Made by a program: the position numbers and the translations under genes
The notes under the pieces: model-generated
Database searches by the model: none
What the model saw: the letters and a program-made list of their open reading frames with translations, nothing else
Told to the model about the DNA's origin: nothing
NCBI RefSeq assembly: GCF_019880545.1
Contig: NZ_JAINVW010000003.1
Location: 1,385,087 to 1,449,086, forward strand
Direction: 5' to 3'
Source of the DNA: Flagellimonas meishanensis
Lineage (GTDB): Bacteria > Bacteroidota > Bacteroidia > Flavobacteriales > Flavobacteriaceae
Length of the DNA stretch: 64,000 bases
Part shown: piece after piece, positions 27,924 through 37,513 of the stretch
How positions within the stretch are numbered: the first letter of the stretch is position 1
Layout: every line of letters starts with the position of its first letter

Positions 27924-27952
27924 GCCCTGATTTTTAATCAGGGCTTTTTTTT
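27924..27952 (+). terminator. Rho-independent terminator of gldJ
   Basis: GCCCTGATT and AATCAGGGC (27924-27932, 27936-27944) form a perfect nine-base stem with a TTT loop, followed by eight T residues. murF starts 12 bases later. Confidence 0.88.
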
Positions 27953-27963
27953 ATCTTCGATTA

Positions 27964-29259
27964 ATGACATTGGACAAACTTCATGCGCTCTTCTTGGAGC
28001 ACCCAAACATTTGCACGGACAGTCGCAAAATCACAAAGGATTGCCTCTTTTTTGCCTTGAAAGGCCCAAACTTCAATGGGAACGAATTTGCCCAGAGCGC
28101 ACTTGAAAAAGGTGCCGCGTACGCCATTATCGACGAAGAAGGGCATAGCGTTTCCGACAGATGCATACTTGTGGATGATGTGCTTGGAACCTTGCAGCAA
28201 TTGGCCACACATCATAGGCATTTTTGTAAGGCCAAGGTAATCTCGCTTACCGGAAGCAATGGCAAGACCACCACCAAGGAACTTATCAGCGCGGTCCTAT
28301 CCAAAAAATATCGGACGGTTTCGACCCATGGCAATCTCAACAACCATATTGGGGTTCCACTGACCTTATTGTCCATTAAAAAGGATACTGAAATCGCCAT
28401 TGTGGAAATGGGCGCCAATCACCAAGGCGAAATTGCGTTTTTGAGCAATATAGCCCAACCCGATTTTGGCTACATCACAAACTTTGGCAAAGCGCACTTG
28501 GAAGGTTTTGGAGGGGTTGAGGGTGTAATCAAGGGCAAAAGTGAACTGTATAATTACCTTACCTCCCATGACAAACACACATTTTTGAACGCTGATGACC
28601 CAATTCAAGCGGAAAAATTGTCATCCTATGTAAAAAAGATTGGGTACAGCACCACGGACCACCAATACTACATTATTTCTTTGGTTGAAACCAATCCGCA
28701 CGTTGTGCTTGAAATGGAAGGCACACGGTGCCATACCCAACTTGTGGGCGCGTACAATTTCCCCAATTGTTGTGCCTCCATATTGATGGGCAAATACTTC
28801 AACGTGCCCTTGGGAGATATTAAGGATGCCATCGAATCGTACCGCCCCCAAAACAACCGTTCGCAGGTAATCGAACGTAATGGCCTCACCATCATATTGG
28901 ATGCCTACAATGCTAACCCAACGAGTATGAGGGCAGCGTTGGATCATTTCAAAACCATTAAGGTCTCCGATAAGTTTTTGGTCTTGGGGGACATGTTTGA
29001 GCTTGGCGAGGACGCCGCAAAGGAACACCAAGAAATGGCTGATTACTGTCATGCTTCCGGCTTTGAGCAAGTTTTTTTGGCTGGTGAGAATTTCAATCAA
29101 GTACGGACCTCCTTCAAAAAATTCAAAACGTTTGACGCCCTTAAGGATTTTTTGGCCGCCAATCCCATTCAAAAAGGCCATGTTTTGATAAAAGGTTCGC
29201 GGGGAATGGCACTTGAGCGGGTGTTGGACCATATTGGACAATTGAACCCCAAATCATAA
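27964..29259 (+). CDS. murF: UDP-MurNAc-tripeptide--D-alanyl-D-alanine ligase
   Basis: Adds D-Ala-D-Ala to the peptidoglycan precursor in the cytosol. 431 residues in three Mur-ligase domains. The N-terminal domain has TDSRKITKDCLFFALKG, the ATP loop is GSNGKTTTKEL (GKTT at 100-103), VEMGANHQGEI follows, and the C-terminal domain carries LDAYNANPTSMRAAL. The gldJ-murF order matches what I know from other flavobacteria. The gldJ terminator lies directly upstream, so expression may depend on readthrough or a promoter inside gldJ. Confidence 0.95.
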   Translation: MTLDKLHALFLEHPNICTDSRKITKDCLFFALKGPNFNGNEFAQSALEKGAAYAIIDEEGHSVSDRCILVDDVLGTLQQLATHHRHFCKAKVISLTGSNGKTTTKELISAVLSKKYRTVSTHGNLNNHIGVPLTLLSIKKDTEIAIVEMGANHQGEIAFLSNIAQPDFGYITNFGKAHLEGFGGVEGVIKGKSELYNYLTSHDKHTFLNADDPIQAEKLSSYVKKIGYSTTDHQYYIISLVETNPHVVLEMEGTRCHTQLVGAYNFPNCCASILMGKYFNVPLGDIKDAIESYRPQNNRSQVIERNGLTIILDAYNANPTSMRAALDHFKTIKVSDKFLVLGDMFELGEDAAKEHQEMADYCHASGFEQVFLAGENFNQVRTSFKKFKTFDALKDFLAANPIQKGHVLIKGSRGMALERVLDHIGQLNPKS

Positions 29260-29345
29260 AATTTTCAAAAATCTTAGGATTAAGGCCTTTGTTCCTGAAA
29301 TGAATGGCGTTCCATAACGAACTAAGTTCAATAAACTGTTCAGGA

Positions 29346-29732
29346 ATGGAAAAAAGTATCATAATCTTTGACGGTGAATGCAACCTTTGCAACGGAGTGG
29401 TGGCTTGGCTTATCCGCACCTCGAATTCATCCTTTTTTGATTTTGTTCCATTTCAATCCGCTAGGGGTCAACAAATTTTAGCTTGCAACGGACTTGAAAC
29501 GGATACGCTGGAAACCGTTGTACTTGTGGACGAAAATGGGCTTCATACACTATCAGACGGTTTTTTAAAGATAATTGGAAAAGTGCCAAAATATCAATTG
29601 CTTGCAAGGGTGTTGGGCCTGCCCCCAAGATTTGCAAGAGATGGTTTTTATTCCTTTGTGGCCAAGAATCGGGTGCGTTTGTTTGGGAAATCAGCGTACT
29701 GCCGGGTCCATTTGCAACAGAATTTTGGTTGA
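29346..29732 (+). CDS. DCC family protein (DUF393)
   Basis: A 128-residue protein of the DCC/DUF393 family. The name motif is near the N-terminus: IIIFDGECNLCNGVV, with Asp9, Cys12 and Cys15 forming DxxCxxC. The fold is thought to be thioredoxin-like. C-terminal YSFVAKNRVRLFGKSAYCR is the usual second half. Function is not established; a thiol-disulfide role is inferred from the CxxC. The ATG at 29346 was preferred over 29304 because it places the motif at the usual distance. Confidence 0.85.
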   Translation: MEKSIIIFDGECNLCNGVVAWLIRTSNSSFFDFVPFQSARGQQILACNGLETDTLETVVLVDENGLHTLSDGFLKIIGKVPKYQLLARVLGLPPRFARDGFYSFVAKNRVRLFGKSAYCRVHLQQNFG

Positions 29733-30098
29733 CCCATCCATCGTTTAACCTTTCGGCATTGTCTCATTCCTGAATCCCTTGACCATTTGTCAAAAGATTT
29801 TTTTCACTTTATTCTTTACTCGATTTTTTTTGATTTCATTGTGATTGATTCCTAGGCATTCAACTCCCAACGATAACTATTAGAACCACAGGTTTCCCCA
29901 TACTTTCTGTTATATGGGCGATGTGGTGTACTTCTGAGCATGCCCCTTTCCAATGGCCAAACGGGCTTGGTTATCCCTACAAAAATGATGGAATAAGTAA
30001 AGTAACCCGAAGAAACTTAACGTAAATCCTTATCGGAAAAAACCATAACTCACTGATATTGTTGTAACTAGAAATACGAAAGTTTACAACCCAACCAG
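29733..30098. other. 366-base gap before the AraC-type gene
   Basis: No open frame worth calling on either strand. AT-rich T-runs near 29800-29835 could end the DCC transcript, but I find no good stem. I see no full -33/-7 pair. Confidence 0.5.
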
Positions 30099-30548
30099 AT
30101 GAGAAAACTATTTTCTACATTTTTTCCCATCAAGAGAGTATCCTCTAACGAGGAGAACGACTTCATGACGGTCAAATACGTCAAGTCCGGTTTAACCCAG
30201 GATGAGGCCTTGGAGATTAAACAAAAGATTGTTTTGGCCCTTGAAGAAGACAAGCTTTTTAAGGATGGGTCCATTGGACTCAATGAGCTTTCCGAGCACA
30301 TAGACAAGGATCGATACAAAGTATCCCAGGTGCTAAACGAGTATCTGCAAAAGAACTTCTACGCCTTATTGAATCATTACCGGGTAAAGGAAGCACAGGA
30401 TTTGTTGCTTACCCAGCCCATGCTGAGTGTAAAAGCTGTGATGTATGAAGTAGGCTTCAACAGCAAAACAAGCTTTTATGGCGCCTTTAAGAAAGAGACG
30501 GGTCTAAACCCAAATGACTATCGAAATCTGGTAATGTATACCTCCTGA
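30099..30548 (+). CDS. stand-alone AraC-type DNA-binding protein
   Basis: A 149-residue protein made almost entirely of an AraC/XylS double HTH (about residues 50-145). The second helix pair ends GFNSKTSFYGAFKKETGLNPNDYR, and the first is IGLNELSEHIDKDRYKVSQVLNEYL. The lead-in YVKSGLTQDEALEIKQKIVLALEEDKLF is the linker that, in many flavobacterial regulators, joins an N-terminal membrane sensor to the HTH. Here the sensor half is absent and nothing in the upstream gap encodes it. It precedes susC on the same strand, so it probably regulates that operon. Confidence 0.8.
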   Translation: MRKLFSTFFPIKRVSSNEENDFMTVKYVKSGLTQDEALEIKQKIVLALEEDKLFKDGSIGLNELSEHIDKDRYKVSQVLNEYLQKNFYALLNHYRVKEAQDLLLTQPMLSVKAVMYEVGFNSKTSFYGAFKKETGLNPNDYRNLVMYTS

Positions 30549-30963
30549 TAACCACCGTTTCAGAATTTCTACTAGCTACTACGCACACATTTTTTGTCCT
30601 AATCATTCAAAATCAATGCTTTTAATTCCCAAATCCAATGGAAGAATCAGTATTTAGGATTATCCAAGCACTATTGTTTCAGATAAAAAAATGTTAAAAA
30701 CAGTTCGTCCCGTTTGGCTTGGATTTTAAAGAAGTCCGTCCCGTTTTAGAAGTACCCCATTTTCTTCAGGTTGCGGTTGTTTTGTTACTGCAATTGTAAA
30801 GGTAAGGCGGTGAGAGGCCTTACTACCTTAATAAATAGAGACTTTCCATTAAGTTTTGTTTTCGTACTAGGGAGTATTATTTGAATTAGCTATCAAACAC
30901 CTTCTCCCGCCTGCCTTTCTCAGTTGCGCTAACTCATTAATTACTAACAAAACTTTTAACTCT
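30549..30963. other. 415-base susC leader and promoter region
   Basis: Holds two direct repeats of GTYCGTCCCGTTT (30703-30715 and 30734-30746) and an imperfect hairpin with arms near 30802-30812 and 30819-30833 (TAAGGC/GCCTTA core). No gene. It probably holds the susC promoter and operator. Confidence 0.55.
30703..30746 (+). promoter_or_regulatory. paired direct repeats upstream of susC
   Basis: GTTCGTCCCGTTT and GTCCGTCCCGTTT, 12 of 13 bases identical, start 31 bases apart, about three helical turns. The spacing suits a dimeric AraC-type regulator bound on one face. The likely binder is the HTH protein encoded just upstream; that is inference. Confidence 0.45.
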
Positions 30964-33900
30964 ATGAAAGTAAAAAAACTGTTTGGGACACTGGTCTTTG
31001 TGTTGTTGTGCATGGCAACGGCACGGTCTCAAGAAAAAACAATTACGGGAACCATCATTGATCAAGCAGGGATTCCACTCCCAGGGGTCAATATTTTGGT
31101 TGAAGGCACTACCAATGGTACCCAATCCGATTTTGATGGTAACTATGCCATAACCGCCAGTGTTGGACAAACGTTGGTATATACGTACATCGGCCAAAGA
31201 CCTGAAAGTCGGTTGGTGGGAGCACAAGATGTTATAAACATTCAAATGGATGAGGACACACAAGCCTTGGAAGAGGTTGTGGTGACAGCTCTTGGTATCC
31301 GTAGGGAGAAACAGGCCCTGGGATATGCGGTTGCCGAAGTGGGTTCGGACCAGATTGAGCAAAGAGCCGAAGGGGATATTGGACGTGTGCTGTTGGGAAA
31401 AGCCTCTGGTGTGAATATCACCCAACAGAGCGGTTTGTCCGGATCTGGTACCAACATTGTCATCCGGGGCTTCAACTCATTCAGTCAAAGCAACCAACCG
31501 TTGTTTATAGTTGATGGGGTTCCTTTTAATGCAGATACCAATCCTTCCGGCCGGCAAGGCTCCCGTCAAGATTTTATCAACGGGAACAATGGCTCCAGTC
31601 GATTTTTGGACTTAGATCCCAATAGCATTGAGAGCGTGAACGTTTTGAAAGGTCTTGCAGCCGCAACACTTTATGGTTCCTTGGGACGTAACGGGGTTAT
31701 CCTTATCACAACCAAAGCAGGTAAAGGAGGACAAGGAGCAAAAAAGACCGAGGTAACGGTAAGTTCCTCTTTCTTCTTTAATGAAATTGCATCCACCCCA
31801 AATTATCAAGACCAATTTGGAAATGGTTTCGACCAATCTTTCGGCTGGTTCTTCAGTAACTGGGGGCCCAGTTTTGATCGTGGTGGAATTTCCGGTTGGG
31901 GCAATAGTGCTGCTTTTGATGCCAATGGTACCCTACCTCACCCCTATTCCATTTCCGCAGCTGGACAACAGGCTTTTCCAGAATTTGCAAACGCCAGATA
32001 CGAATGGAGGCCCTATGACAGTTTTGAGAATTTCTTCAGAACAGGAACAGTATCCAACTTATCTGTCAATGTTAGTGGCGCTTCAGACGATGGCAAAGTA
32101 TCCTATAATGCCAACTACGGCCATTTGAAGGATGAAGGATTCACCCCCGGTAACAGTCTGGGAAGAAATAACCTTGGTATTGGTGGTCGAGCACAGCTAT
32201 CAAACAAATTTACCGTTACAGGTGCTTTGAACTATGCCAGGACCAAATTTATCTCACCTCCAGTGGCATTGAGCCAAGGTAATGGCGCAACTGGTTCTGG
32301 ATCTTCTGTGTTTGGGGATCTATTCTTTACCCCTAGGAGTATCGATGTGGTAGGATTGCCGTTCCAAAGTCCCATTGACGGTAGCAGTATTTACTACAGA
32401 AATGGGAACGACATTCAACACCCCCTGTGGACAGCCAATAATGCCGGAACAAGACAAGAGACCAACCGTGTTTTTGGAAACTTAGGACTACAATACGACA
32501 TTAACGACAACTTGAATATCATCTACAGGGCCGGTATCGATGTTTATAGTGAGAACAATGTAAACTTCCAGAACAAGGGAGGAATAAACGGAAATGTACC
32601 CCAACCTAGACTATCAAGTGGTATCTATGAGACTTGGAACAATACAAATACCATTTGGGACCACAATTTCGCGTTAAACGGTGATTACGACATTACTGAG
32701 AAGATTGGCACAACATTTAACCTAGGGGTCAATGGAAGAAGGGAAATATTTGATCAAAGCGGTGTTGCCAGTGATGCACAACAAGTATTCGGCGTATTGC
32801 GCCATTTCAACTTCTTGAACCAAAACGAGATACAGCAATCATCCGAGCGTAACTTGGTAGGATTCTATGGTCAGGTTGAATTTGACTACGACAACTATGT
32901 TTTCCTTACACTTGCCGGTAGGAACGATTGGGCTTCCAACCTTTCCAAGGCCAACAGGTCGCTGTTTTATCCAAGTGCAAGTATCTCATTTGTTCCCACA
33001 ACGGCAATTGATGGCCTAAAGAGCGAGAATGTTTTGAACTACCTAAAGATTCGCGCAGGTTATGGAACATCAGCAGGTTTTCCTGATCTAAATTCCGATA
33101 ACTACCCCGTAGCCAATCGATTGATTCTGGACACGCAGGATTTTCAAGATCCAACAGGAACCAATATTGTATCCAATACAAGCCCACTGACCTTGGGCAA
33201 CCCGGATCTTAAACCAGAGCGGGTCGATGAACTTGAAATTGGTGTGGAATCCAGATGGTGGGACGGAAGGATTACATTTGATGCGTCCGTGTTCCAACGT
33301 AATACAACGGATCTTATCGTAACGCAACCCTTGGACCCTTCTTCAGGATTCTTTAGGACGAATACCAATGTTGGTGAAATCCAAGGAGAAGGTATCGAGT
33401 TGGACTTAGGCCTTAATATATTCAGGCCTAAGAGCGAAGGTGGGTTCAACTGGCAAACCAACATCAACTTTACGGCCACTGAAACCGAAGTCACAGACCT
33501 TGGTGCCGACACTGACCTTATTGTCTATTCAGGTTTTGGGAACTTGGGGAACGCCGCTATTGAAGGCCAACCACTAGGTGTCATTTATGGAACTCGAATT
33601 CTAAGGGACAGTAATGGAGAGTTTGTGATAAATGCCATAGGTGACTTTGTACAAGATCCACAAGATGGGGTAATCGGAGATCCAAACCCAGATTGGGTCG
33701 GCAATATGATCAACAGTTTTTCCTATAAAAACTTCAATTTCGGTTTCCAGTTGAGCTATACCAGCGGTGGCAATATCTACTCCAGTACAATCTCCACCTT
33801 GCTTGGTAGAGGTCTTATTGTAGAAACCTTGGATAGGGAGAACACCTTTGTGCTTCCAGGAGTACAACAGAGTGATGGGCGCGTGAACGATGTCCAAATA

Positions 33901-34218
33901 AACAATTCTGACTATTTCTTCAATAATATTTTGAATGGACCATCTGAATTACAGGTATGGGATGCATCGGTAATCCGCTTGCAGGAAGTTAGTCTTGGTT
34001 ATTCTTTACCCAAAAAGTTTTTGGATAAAACCCCCTTTGGAAGCTTGTCGTTCACCTTATCAGGTCAAAACCTTTGGTACGATGCCATAAACACTCCCGA
34101 TGGGGCCAATTTTGACCCCAATACCTCTGGAACCGGAGTTGGAAACGGATTTGGCTTCGAATTCCTTAATGGGCCAAGTTCAAGAAGATATGGTTTGAGT
34201 GTAAAAGCAACCTTTTAA
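30964..34218 (+). CDS. SusC/RagA family TonB-dependent outer-membrane transporter
   Basis: A 1084-residue outer-membrane beta-barrel importer. Signal peptide about 1-22. A carboxypeptidase-regulatory-like domain follows (TITGTIIDQAGIPLPGVNILVEGT). The TonB box region is ALEEVVVTALGI, and the plug has NIVIRGFNSF, PLFIVDGVPFN and IESVNVLKGLAAATLYGSLGRNGVILITTK. The rest is barrel, ending in Phe (VKATF). It pairs with the SusD gene two bases downstream. No glycoside hydrolase, lyase or peptidase lies beside it, so the imported nutrient cannot be guessed. Confidence 0.95.
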   Translation: MKVKKLFGTLVFVLLCMATARSQEKTITGTIIDQAGIPLPGVNILVEGTTNGTQSDFDGNYAITASVGQTLVYTYIGQRPESRLVGAQDVINIQMDEDTQALEEVVVTALGIRREKQALGYAVAEVGSDQIEQRAEGDIGRVLLGKASGVNITQQSGLSGSGTNIVIRGFNSFSQSNQPLFIVDGVPFNADTNPSGRQGSRQDFINGNNGSSRFLDLDPNSIESVNVLKGLAAATLYGSLGRNGVILITTKAGKGGQGAKKTEVTVSSSFFFNEIASTPNYQDQFGNGFDQSFGWFFSNWGPSFDRGGISGWGNSAAFDANGTLPHPYSISAAGQQAFPEFANARYEWRPYDSFENFFRTGTVSNLSVNVSGASDDGKVSYNANYGHLKDEGFTPGNSLGRNNLGIGGRAQLSNKFTVTGALNYARTKFISPPVALSQGNGATGSGSSVFGDLFFTPRSIDVVGLPFQSPIDGSSIYYRNGNDIQHPLWTANNAGTRQETNRVFGNLGLQYDINDNLNIIYRAGIDVYSENNVNFQNKGGINGNVPQPRLSSGIYETWNNTNTIWDHNFALNGDYDITEKIGTTFNLGVNGRREIFDQSGVASDAQQVFGVLRHFNFLNQNEIQQSSERNLVGFYGQVEFDYDNYVFLTLAGRNDWASNLSKANRSLFYPSASISFVPTTAIDGLKSENVLNYLKIRAGYGTSAGFPDLNSDNYPVANRLILDTQDFQDPTGTNIVSNTSPLTLGNPDLKPERVDELEIGVESRWWDGRITFDASVFQRNTTDLIVTQPLDPSSGFFRTNTNVGEIQGEGIELDLGLNIFRPKSEGGFNWQTNINFTATETEVTDLGADTDLIVYSGFGNLGNAAIEGQPLGVIYGTRILRDSNGEFVINAIGDFVQDPQDGVIGDPNPDWVGNMINSFSYKNFNFGFQLSYTSGGNIYSSTISTLLGRGLIVETLDRENTFVLPGVQQSDGRVNDVQINNSDYFFNNILNGPSELQVWDASVIRLQEVSLGYSLPKKFLDKTPFGSLSFTLSGQNLWYDAINTPDGANFDPNTSGTGVGNGFGFEFLNGPSSRRYGLSVKATF

Positions 34219-34220
34219 TA

Positions 34221-35972
34221 ATGAAAAAAGATTCTAAAATGAAAAGAACAGTAAAATATATGAAATGGAGTCTTTTTGTAGGACTCTTAACATTGGCTTC
34301 ATGTGAAGTTTCAGAACTGGACATTACGGAGGATCCAAACTTCTTGACACCAGAACTTTCTTCTCCCGATTTTTACATAACATCCATCCAGGAGGACTTT
34401 GCAAGGCATCTGGACGGTGATGTAGCTGGAGATCCCAATGATAATTTTGTGACGGGTGGTTTTCAATTCGGAGATGGTCTGTCACCCTTGGGAATGGAAC
34501 TCACCCGTGTAATGCAGATGAGTAGCAGGGATTACGAAAGTACCTACCAAGATAGTGATGTGGATGATGAATGGGACAATGCTTATCGGGGCATATTGAA
34601 GGACATTCGTTTGATGACCCCCCTGGCGGAAGAATCTGGACTGACCAGACATTTGGGCATAACACAATTCATTGAGGCTTATGTAATAAGTTCCTTGGTC
34701 GATTTCTTTGGAGATGTTCCCTACTCCGAGGCCGTTCAGGCACCGGAAATAGTAAATGCGGTCCTGGATAGTGGTGAATCTGTATATGATGCTGCCCAAG
34801 CTTTGCTAGACCAGGCCATTGTCAACTTTAGCAATGCGGCTACTTCAAATCCTGCAACAGACCTTGTCTATAATAACGATTATACAAAATGGTTAAAGGC
34901 AGCAAATACCTTGAAGATGAAGCTTTATCTTCAAACCCGATTGGTAGATCCGGGAGCCATTGATGCCTTTAATGCCATAGTTGCATCGGGAAACTATATT
35001 ACGGACACCGCCGATGATCTGGATTTCAACTGGCCGGGCACAAGTGCGGCACAGCCTGATAACAGGCACCCAAGGTACGGTCTTAACTATGTATCCAACG
35101 GGCCTGGGGACTATGCCTCCAATTGGTTGATGAATGACATGCAGGTTAATGGAGATCCTAGATTGAGATATTACTTCTATCGCCAGACAAATGAAGTGCC
35201 TGGTGTGGAAATCGCACCGGACGAGCAAACCCTTAGGTGTTCCTTGCAAACACCTCCGGCCCATTATACTTCGGGAGGGTTTACATTTTGTAATCTACCC
35301 AACGGATACTGGGGTCGGGATCACGGAGATGACGAGGGCACTCCTCCTGACGGCCCGTTACGGACTACATGGGGAGTCTATCCCGCAGGGGGAAGTTTTG
35401 ATGATGGAAGCTTCCGTACCGTGGCGCAGCCTACAGATCCGACATCTTTTGGTGGCGGAGGTGTTGGTGTAACCCCGATTCTCAATGCCTTTATGGTCGA
35501 TTTTTGGAGAGCGGAAATCGCTTTGGCCCAAGGTAACGTAGCGGCAGCCCAAGGTTTTATGGAAGCCGGCATGATCAAGCAAATTGCGAAAGTTCAAAGT
35601 TTTGCTTCATTGGACGCAAATGCCGACCTATCCTTTGAACCCTCCTCTGCAGATGTTACAGATTTCATCAATGCGGAAGTGACCGCCTTTAGTGCGGCCA
35701 CAGGAGATGATCAATGGAATATTTTGGCGGAAAACTACTTCATTGCACATTATGGAAACGGTATAGAAACTTATAATTTCTACCGTAGAACAGGATTCCC
35801 GAACAGTCTCCAACCTAACAGGGAGCCTTCTCCTGGAAGTTTTCCAAGATCTATGTTCTACCCGAACCAAGCAGTGACCTCCAATTCGAACATTACCCAG
35901 AAGTCTTCACTGGCGGTACAGGTGTTTTGGGACAACAATCCAGCTGGACCATCATTCCCGCTTTCGAACTGA
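34221..35972 (+). CDS. SusD/RagB family nutrient-binding lipoprotein
   Basis: Surface lipoprotein that caps the SusC barrel and binds substrate. 583 residues, with lipobox GLLTLASC near residue 27. The SusD-like helical fold shows WDNAYRGILKDIRLM, FIEAYVISSLVDFFGDVPYSEAVQAPE and YTKWLKAANTLKMKLYL, the last being a conserved SusD helix. The C-terminal part has IAHYGNGIETYNFYRRTGFPN. The early residues contain several Met; translation may begin at the second (MKRTVKYMKW). It is in an operon with susC and the lipoprotein that follows. Confidence 0.93.
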   Translation: MKKDSKMKRTVKYMKWSLFVGLLTLASCEVSELDITEDPNFLTPELSSPDFYITSIQEDFARHLDGDVAGDPNDNFVTGGFQFGDGLSPLGMELTRVMQMSSRDYESTYQDSDVDDEWDNAYRGILKDIRLMTPLAEESGLTRHLGITQFIEAYVISSLVDFFGDVPYSEAVQAPEIVNAVLDSGESVYDAAQALLDQAIVNFSNAATSNPATDLVYNNDYTKWLKAANTLKMKLYLQTRLVDPGAIDAFNAIVASGNYITDTADDLDFNWPGTSAAQPDNRHPRYGLNYVSNGPGDYASNWLMNDMQVNGDPRLRYYFYRQTNEVPGVEIAPDEQTLRCSLQTPPAHYTSGGFTFCNLPNGYWGRDHGDDEGTPPDGPLRTTWGVYPAGGSFDDGSFRTVAQPTDPTSFGGGGVGVTPILNAFMVDFWRAEIALAQGNVAAAQGFMEAGMIKQIAKVQSFASLDANADLSFEPSSADVTDFINAEVTAFSAATGDDQWNILAENYFIAHYGNGIETYNFYRRTGFPNSLQPNREPSPGSFPRSMFYPNQAVTSNSNITQKSSLAVQVFWDNNPAGPSFPLSN

Positions 35973-36000
35973 TTAAATCTAAAACGCAAAATATAAAACG

Positions 36001-36876
36001 ATGAAAACAATAAAAATTTATATAATTCTTATGATGGGATTGGTTTTTGCCATCTCATGTACCGAAGCGGACGAGATTGTAGATCAGGTTCAAGAAACGG
36101 TCTCCCGCGGACTTGTGCTGCGAACAGTTGCCAGCTTGGGGGATGACTTCAGCATTTCAGATCTGGAGTCGGTTTGGGGAAGAACCTTGGAAGTACAAGA
36201 TGATCTAGGGGGTGGCCTTTTATCCCAAATCAATATATATGTAGCATTTTCAGATACTACCATTGAAGATGGAGATCCGGACCTGAGCACGGATGAAGGT
36301 CTTATAGGCACCGTTTCAGCATCAAGTTTCTCACCAGGACCTTTTGGTTTCCCAAGAGGGGACATATCATTCACCTATGCCGAGGCAATCGCTGCATCCG
36401 GAGTAGACTTTGATGATATTGCCGGAGGGGATGTATTCAATTTTAGATTGGAGGCGCTTTTGACCGATGGACGTATTTTTACAAACAATGCCGCCGGAAC
36501 CGTGGCCAACGGTTCGTTCTTTAGCTCTCCATATGCATATTCTTCCCCCGTGGTATGCCCGCCCACCGTACCCACAGCTGGTACGTGGTCCGTCGAGCTA
36601 CAGGATTCGTTTGGTGATGGCTGGAACAACGCCAGCCTAGACATCACCATTGATGGGGAAACTACCTCCTATACTTTTGAAACTGGTGGTTCGGCAAGTT
36701 TTACATTTGAGGTGACCGCAGATAACGAAGTCCTGGGAATCATTTTTACCTCCGGAGATTTTGATGAAGAAGTGACGGCCCAGGTAACATCTGCCAATGG
36801 CAATGTGGTACTGGACCTTCAGCCAAGTCCCGCCGCCGGGGTGGAACTGCTGGATTATTGTTTGGATAATTTATAA
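36001..36876 (+). CDS. lipoprotein with a GDGWN domain, third gene of the Sus operon
   Basis: A 291-residue lipoprotein (lipobox FAISC, Cys about 20). The N-terminal half is beta-rich and resembles nothing I can name. The C-terminal half holds LQDSFGDGWNNASLDITIDG followed by a Thr/Phe-rich sandwich, a small domain seen in many exported flavobacterial proteins. By position it would be the SusE/SusF-like accessory binder. It lies 28 bases after susD and is followed by a strong terminator, so the operon is susC-susD-this gene. The protein is acidic overall. Confidence 0.72.
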   Translation: MKTIKIYIILMMGLVFAISCTEADEIVDQVQETVSRGLVLRTVASLGDDFSISDLESVWGRTLEVQDDLGGGLLSQINIYVAFSDTTIEDGDPDLSTDEGLIGTVSASSFSPGPFGFPRGDISFTYAEAIAASGVDFDDIAGGDVFNFRLEALLTDGRIFTNNAAGTVANGSFFSSPYAYSSPVVCPPTVPTAGTWSVELQDSFGDGWNNASLDITIDGETTSYTFETGGSASFTFEVTADNEVLGIIFTSGDFDEEVTAQVTSANGNVVLDLQPSPAAGVELLDYCLDNL

Positions 36877-36909
36877 TTATACTTCACATACAGTGTTTTT
36901 TTTGACAAG

Positions 36910-36941
36910 GGAACCTCCCAAATTGGAGGTTCCTTTCTTTT
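36910..36941 (+). terminator. Rho-independent terminator of the Sus operon
   Basis: GGAACCTCC and GGAGGTTCC (36910-36918, 36925-36933) form a perfect nine-base stem with a six-base loop and a T-rich tail. It lies 33 bases past the lipoprotein stop. Confidence 0.9.
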
Positions 36942-36988
36942 ATGGAATTACGCTATGAAGGTTCATTACTTTTTCTTTGTTTTGTAGC

Positions 36989-37399
36989 ATGATTGCCACC
37001 ATTTGCAGAAAAGCCCATTTCAATGCCGCCCACAGGCTGCACAATCCCAATTGGAGCATGGAAAAAAACATCGCTGTTTTTGGGAAATGCCACAGCCCTA
37101 ACTACCATGGTCATAATTTTGACCTGGAAGTAAGGATTAGGGGTGAGGTTGATCCTGAAACTGGTTTTGTAATGGACTTGGCGGTATTGGGAAAGCTCAT
37201 CAAAGAGGAGATTGAAGATCGATTTGACCATAAAAACCTGAACGAGGACTGTCCAGAGTTCAAAGAACTGTTTCCAACTACGGAATATTTCGTAAAAATC
37301 ATTTACGATATTTTAAAGCCCCATTTGAAAAAAGGGCATTTATTGCACATTACACTGCACGAAACCCAAAAGAATTCTGCGGAATATGGAGATTGGTGA
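36989..37399 (+). CDS. 6-carboxytetrahydropterin synthase / PTPS family
   Basis: A 136-residue tunnelling-fold enzyme that acts on dihydroneopterin triphosphate. Zinc ligands are His15 in FNAAHRLH and the pair in CHSPNYHGHNF. GFVMDLAVLGKLIKEEI, DHKNLNEDCPEF and PTTEYFVKIIYDIL follow in the usual order. QueD (queuosine) and pterin-synthase members look alike at this level. The start at 36989 (MIATICRKAHFNAAH) is chosen over 36977. No queC, queE or queF lies beside it. Confidence 0.9.
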   Translation: MIATICRKAHFNAAHRLHNPNWSMEKNIAVFGKCHSPNYHGHNFDLEVRIRGEVDPETGFVMDLAVLGKLIKEEIEDRFDHKNLNEDCPEFKELFPTTEYFVKIIYDILKPHLKKGHLLHITLHETQKNSAEYGDW

Positions 37400-37429
37400 C
37401 AAATTTCCGATATTGCACCACCATTTTAG

Positions 37430-37504
37430 GGGATATTAGCTCAGTTGGTTTAGAGCGCTGCCTTGACAGGGCAGAGGTCACTGGTTCGAATCCAGTATGT
37501 CCCA
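37430..37504 (+). tRNA. tRNA-Val (anticodon GAC)
   Basis: A 75-base cloverleaf. Acceptor arms GGGATAT and ATGTCCC pair (one G-T). The anticodon stem CTGCC/GGCAG encloses TTGACAG, giving anticodon GAC. The T-arm is ACTGG-TTCGAAT-CCAGT. The discriminator is A and CCA is not encoded. Confidence 0.95.
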
Positions 37505-37513
37505 CATTACGCT

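Noticed and set aside
28621..29241. Minus-strand frame of 206 codons inside murF
   Set aside because: Antisense shadow of murF with no independent evidence.
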